A DNA stretch of 8,751 nt from Chitinophagaceae bacterium. GTDB taxonomy: Bacteria > Bacteroidota > Bacteroidia > Chitinophagales > Chitinophagaceae. A program made the translations under genes and the position numbers. Positions within the stretch are counted from its first letter, which is position 1. Each line of letters starts with the position of its first letter. Under the pieces are notes generated by a model. It was not told the DNA's origin. It worked only from the letters and a program-made list of their open reading frames with translations, and ran no database searches. Positions 7,863 to 8,751 of the stretch are shown piece by piece. The stretch is from NCBI GenBank assembly GCA_025455245.1, contig JALOMX010000061.1:1-8751 (forward strand). Reading direction: 5' to 3'.

Positions 7863-8751
7863 TTATTTATTTTTATATAAAATATTTCCCTTTACCCTAT
7901 TTGAAAGCCATATAGCCGGATGCTGTGAAAAAACTTTAAAATCATCTGCTGACACATCGCCGGGGTAGGGTATATAGTAATGCAACTTTTCTTTGCCGGG
8001 CATTTTTCCGGCATTACGCCAAAGCATTACATAGCTTACCTTGTAATCGGTTAATAATGGCAGCAGGTCATTGGTCCACCAATTACTTTTTGGAATGGTT
8101 TCAAATCCGACTTCCGCAATAGCCATTGGTTTTTTTTGTTCTTCAGAAACCAACTGCAGGATGGATAACATATTCCTGTTTTTTTTCACAAAATCATTCC
8201 CTTCCTGCTTAATCTGATTTTCGTTTTGATAATCATCATAACTGACGATGTCAACATAATTGCTTCCCGGATAACGTTCCAGAAAATGCTGCTTGCTATC
8301 AAAGCCCGATGTATTGTATACCCAAAGCAGATGATTGAGTTTTCTGTCGTTCACCATGTAATCAAATGTCATTTTCCAAAGGGCCTTAAATTCTTCGGGT
8401 GTACTGCCATGCTGACACCACCAGAACCAGTTGCCTGTTAGTTCATGCCATGGCCTGAACAGCACCGGTATGGCATTCCCTTTAGCATCCTTAAGGCTCT
8501 CAAGAAAATCAGCTACCCGTTTCAGCCAATCCATCATCAGGGCGTGTTTTGCACCGCCGGGAAGAACGGAAGTAACTGTGCCCGGTGTGGGGTCCCATGC
8601 AGATTTCCCCGTCAGTGGATTGTTGGCATGCCAGCTGATGGTAATGACTCCCCCCATAGCATATCCTTGCCTGATAAAATTTCTCATGGCATCAAAAGGC
8701 ACACTGTCCAGATTTTTTGTATGTCCCAGTTCAAGGTTGCCCAGTTCCCAG
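7863..8751 (-). CDS. GH26 beta-mannanase, C-terminal part (5' end beyond window)
   Basis: An endo-beta-1,4-mannanase of family GH26 (clan GH-A, retaining). The window shows the last 295 codons; the open frame runs off the right edge (visible start WELGNLELGH), so the GTG at 8702-8700 is internal and not a start. Numbering visible residues from that W, the acid/base is E103 in RPWHELTGNWFWW (codon 8444-8442) and the nucleophile E213 in MAIAEVGFE (codon 8114-8112), about 110 residues apart. Supporting barrel motifs are ITISWHANNP (36-45), LLWVYNTSGF (141-150), VDIVSYDDYQ (166-175) and SYVMLWRNA (239-247). The protein ends soon after the barrel with no T9SS tail, unlike the GH5 enzyme, so any export signal must be at the missing N-terminus. 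It is the most upstream visible gene of the operon and leads the symporter by 60 bp. GH26 members can instead act as exo-mannobiohydrolases or on other beta-glycans, but mannanase fits the neighbours. Confidence 0.94.
   Translation of the reverse strand, partial: WELGNLELGHTKNLDSVPFDAMRNFIRQGYAMGGVITISWHANNPLTGKSAWDPTPGTVTSVLPGGAKHALMMDWLKRVADFLESLKDAKGNAIPVLFRPWHELTGNWFWWCQHGSTPEEFKALWKMTFDYMVNDRKLNHLLWVYNTSGFDSKQHFLERYPGSNYVDIVSYDDYQNENQIKQEGNDFVKKNRNMLSILQLVSEEQKKPMAIAEVGFETIPKSNWWTNDLLPLLTDYKVSYVMLWRNAGKMPGKEKLHYYIPYPGDVSADDFKVFSQHPAIWLSNRVKGNILYKNK

Noticed and set aside
7863..8702. GH26 gene starting at the GTG at 8702
   Set aside because: The frame stays open to the window edge and the upstream codons (GNLELGH and so on) continue the GH26 domain, so this GTG is an internal valine codon.
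1..8751. CRISPR array, tRNA/rRNA, insertion sequence or phage genes
   Set aside because: No spaced direct repeats, RNA gene-like segments, transposase frames or terminal repeats were seen; the window is almost wholly covered by six metabolic genes.

Overview
The window looks like a piece of a Bacteroidota chromosome carrying a beta-mannan (mannan/glucomannan/galactomannan) utilisation operon. Three things point to this phylum: a type IX secretion (T9SS) C-terminal sorting domain on the large GH5 enzyme, the lack of clear Shine-Dalgarno sequences before starts that are otherwise well bounded, and the gene content and order. That content resembles the Bacteroides fragilis mannanase / sugar symporter / mannosylglucose phosphorylase / mannobiose 2-epimerase set. 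The T9SS tail favours a Chitinophagia-, Cytophagia-, Sphingobacteriia- or Flavobacteriia-type organism over a gut Bacteroides, but genus cannot be read from the sequence.

All six genes are on the minus strand, so transcription runs from high to low coordinates. In order they are: a GH26 beta-mannanase cut by the right edge (7863-8751); a GPH-type MFS sugar:cation symporter (6384-7802); a GH130 mannosylglucose phosphorylase (5149-6384); an AGE-family cellobiose/mannobiose 2-epimerase (3928-5148); a 906-residue multidomain DUF5060-GH5 enzyme with a T9SS tail (1135-3855); and a GH2 beta-mannosidase cut by the left edge (1-1091). Gaps are 60 bp, a 1-base overlap (TAATG), 0 bp, 72 bp and 43 bp, so a single operon is likely. 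No stretch over 300 bases lacks a gene, and no strong promoter or terminator is visible. Two inverted repeats lie in the longest gaps, at 7821-7842 and 3871-3903.

Inferred division of labour: the GH26 and GH5 enzymes cut mannan outside the cell or at the surface, and the symporter imports mannobiose or similar disaccharides. In the cytoplasm the epimerase turns mannosyl-beta-1,4-mannose into mannosyl-beta-1,4-glucose, and the GH130 enzyme phosphorolyses this to mannose-1-phosphate and glucose. The GH2 enzyme has an apparent signal peptide, so a second, hydrolytic route in the periplasm seems to run beside the phosphorolytic one. No SusC/SusD pair or regulator is in the window.

The core pathway is already described in other bacteria. 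The less familiar parts are the T9SS-exported DUF5060-GH5 enzyme with its unassigned beta-rich modules, the coexistence of the two mannobiose routes, and the phosphorylase and epimerase genes sharing one reading frame with only a TAA between them.
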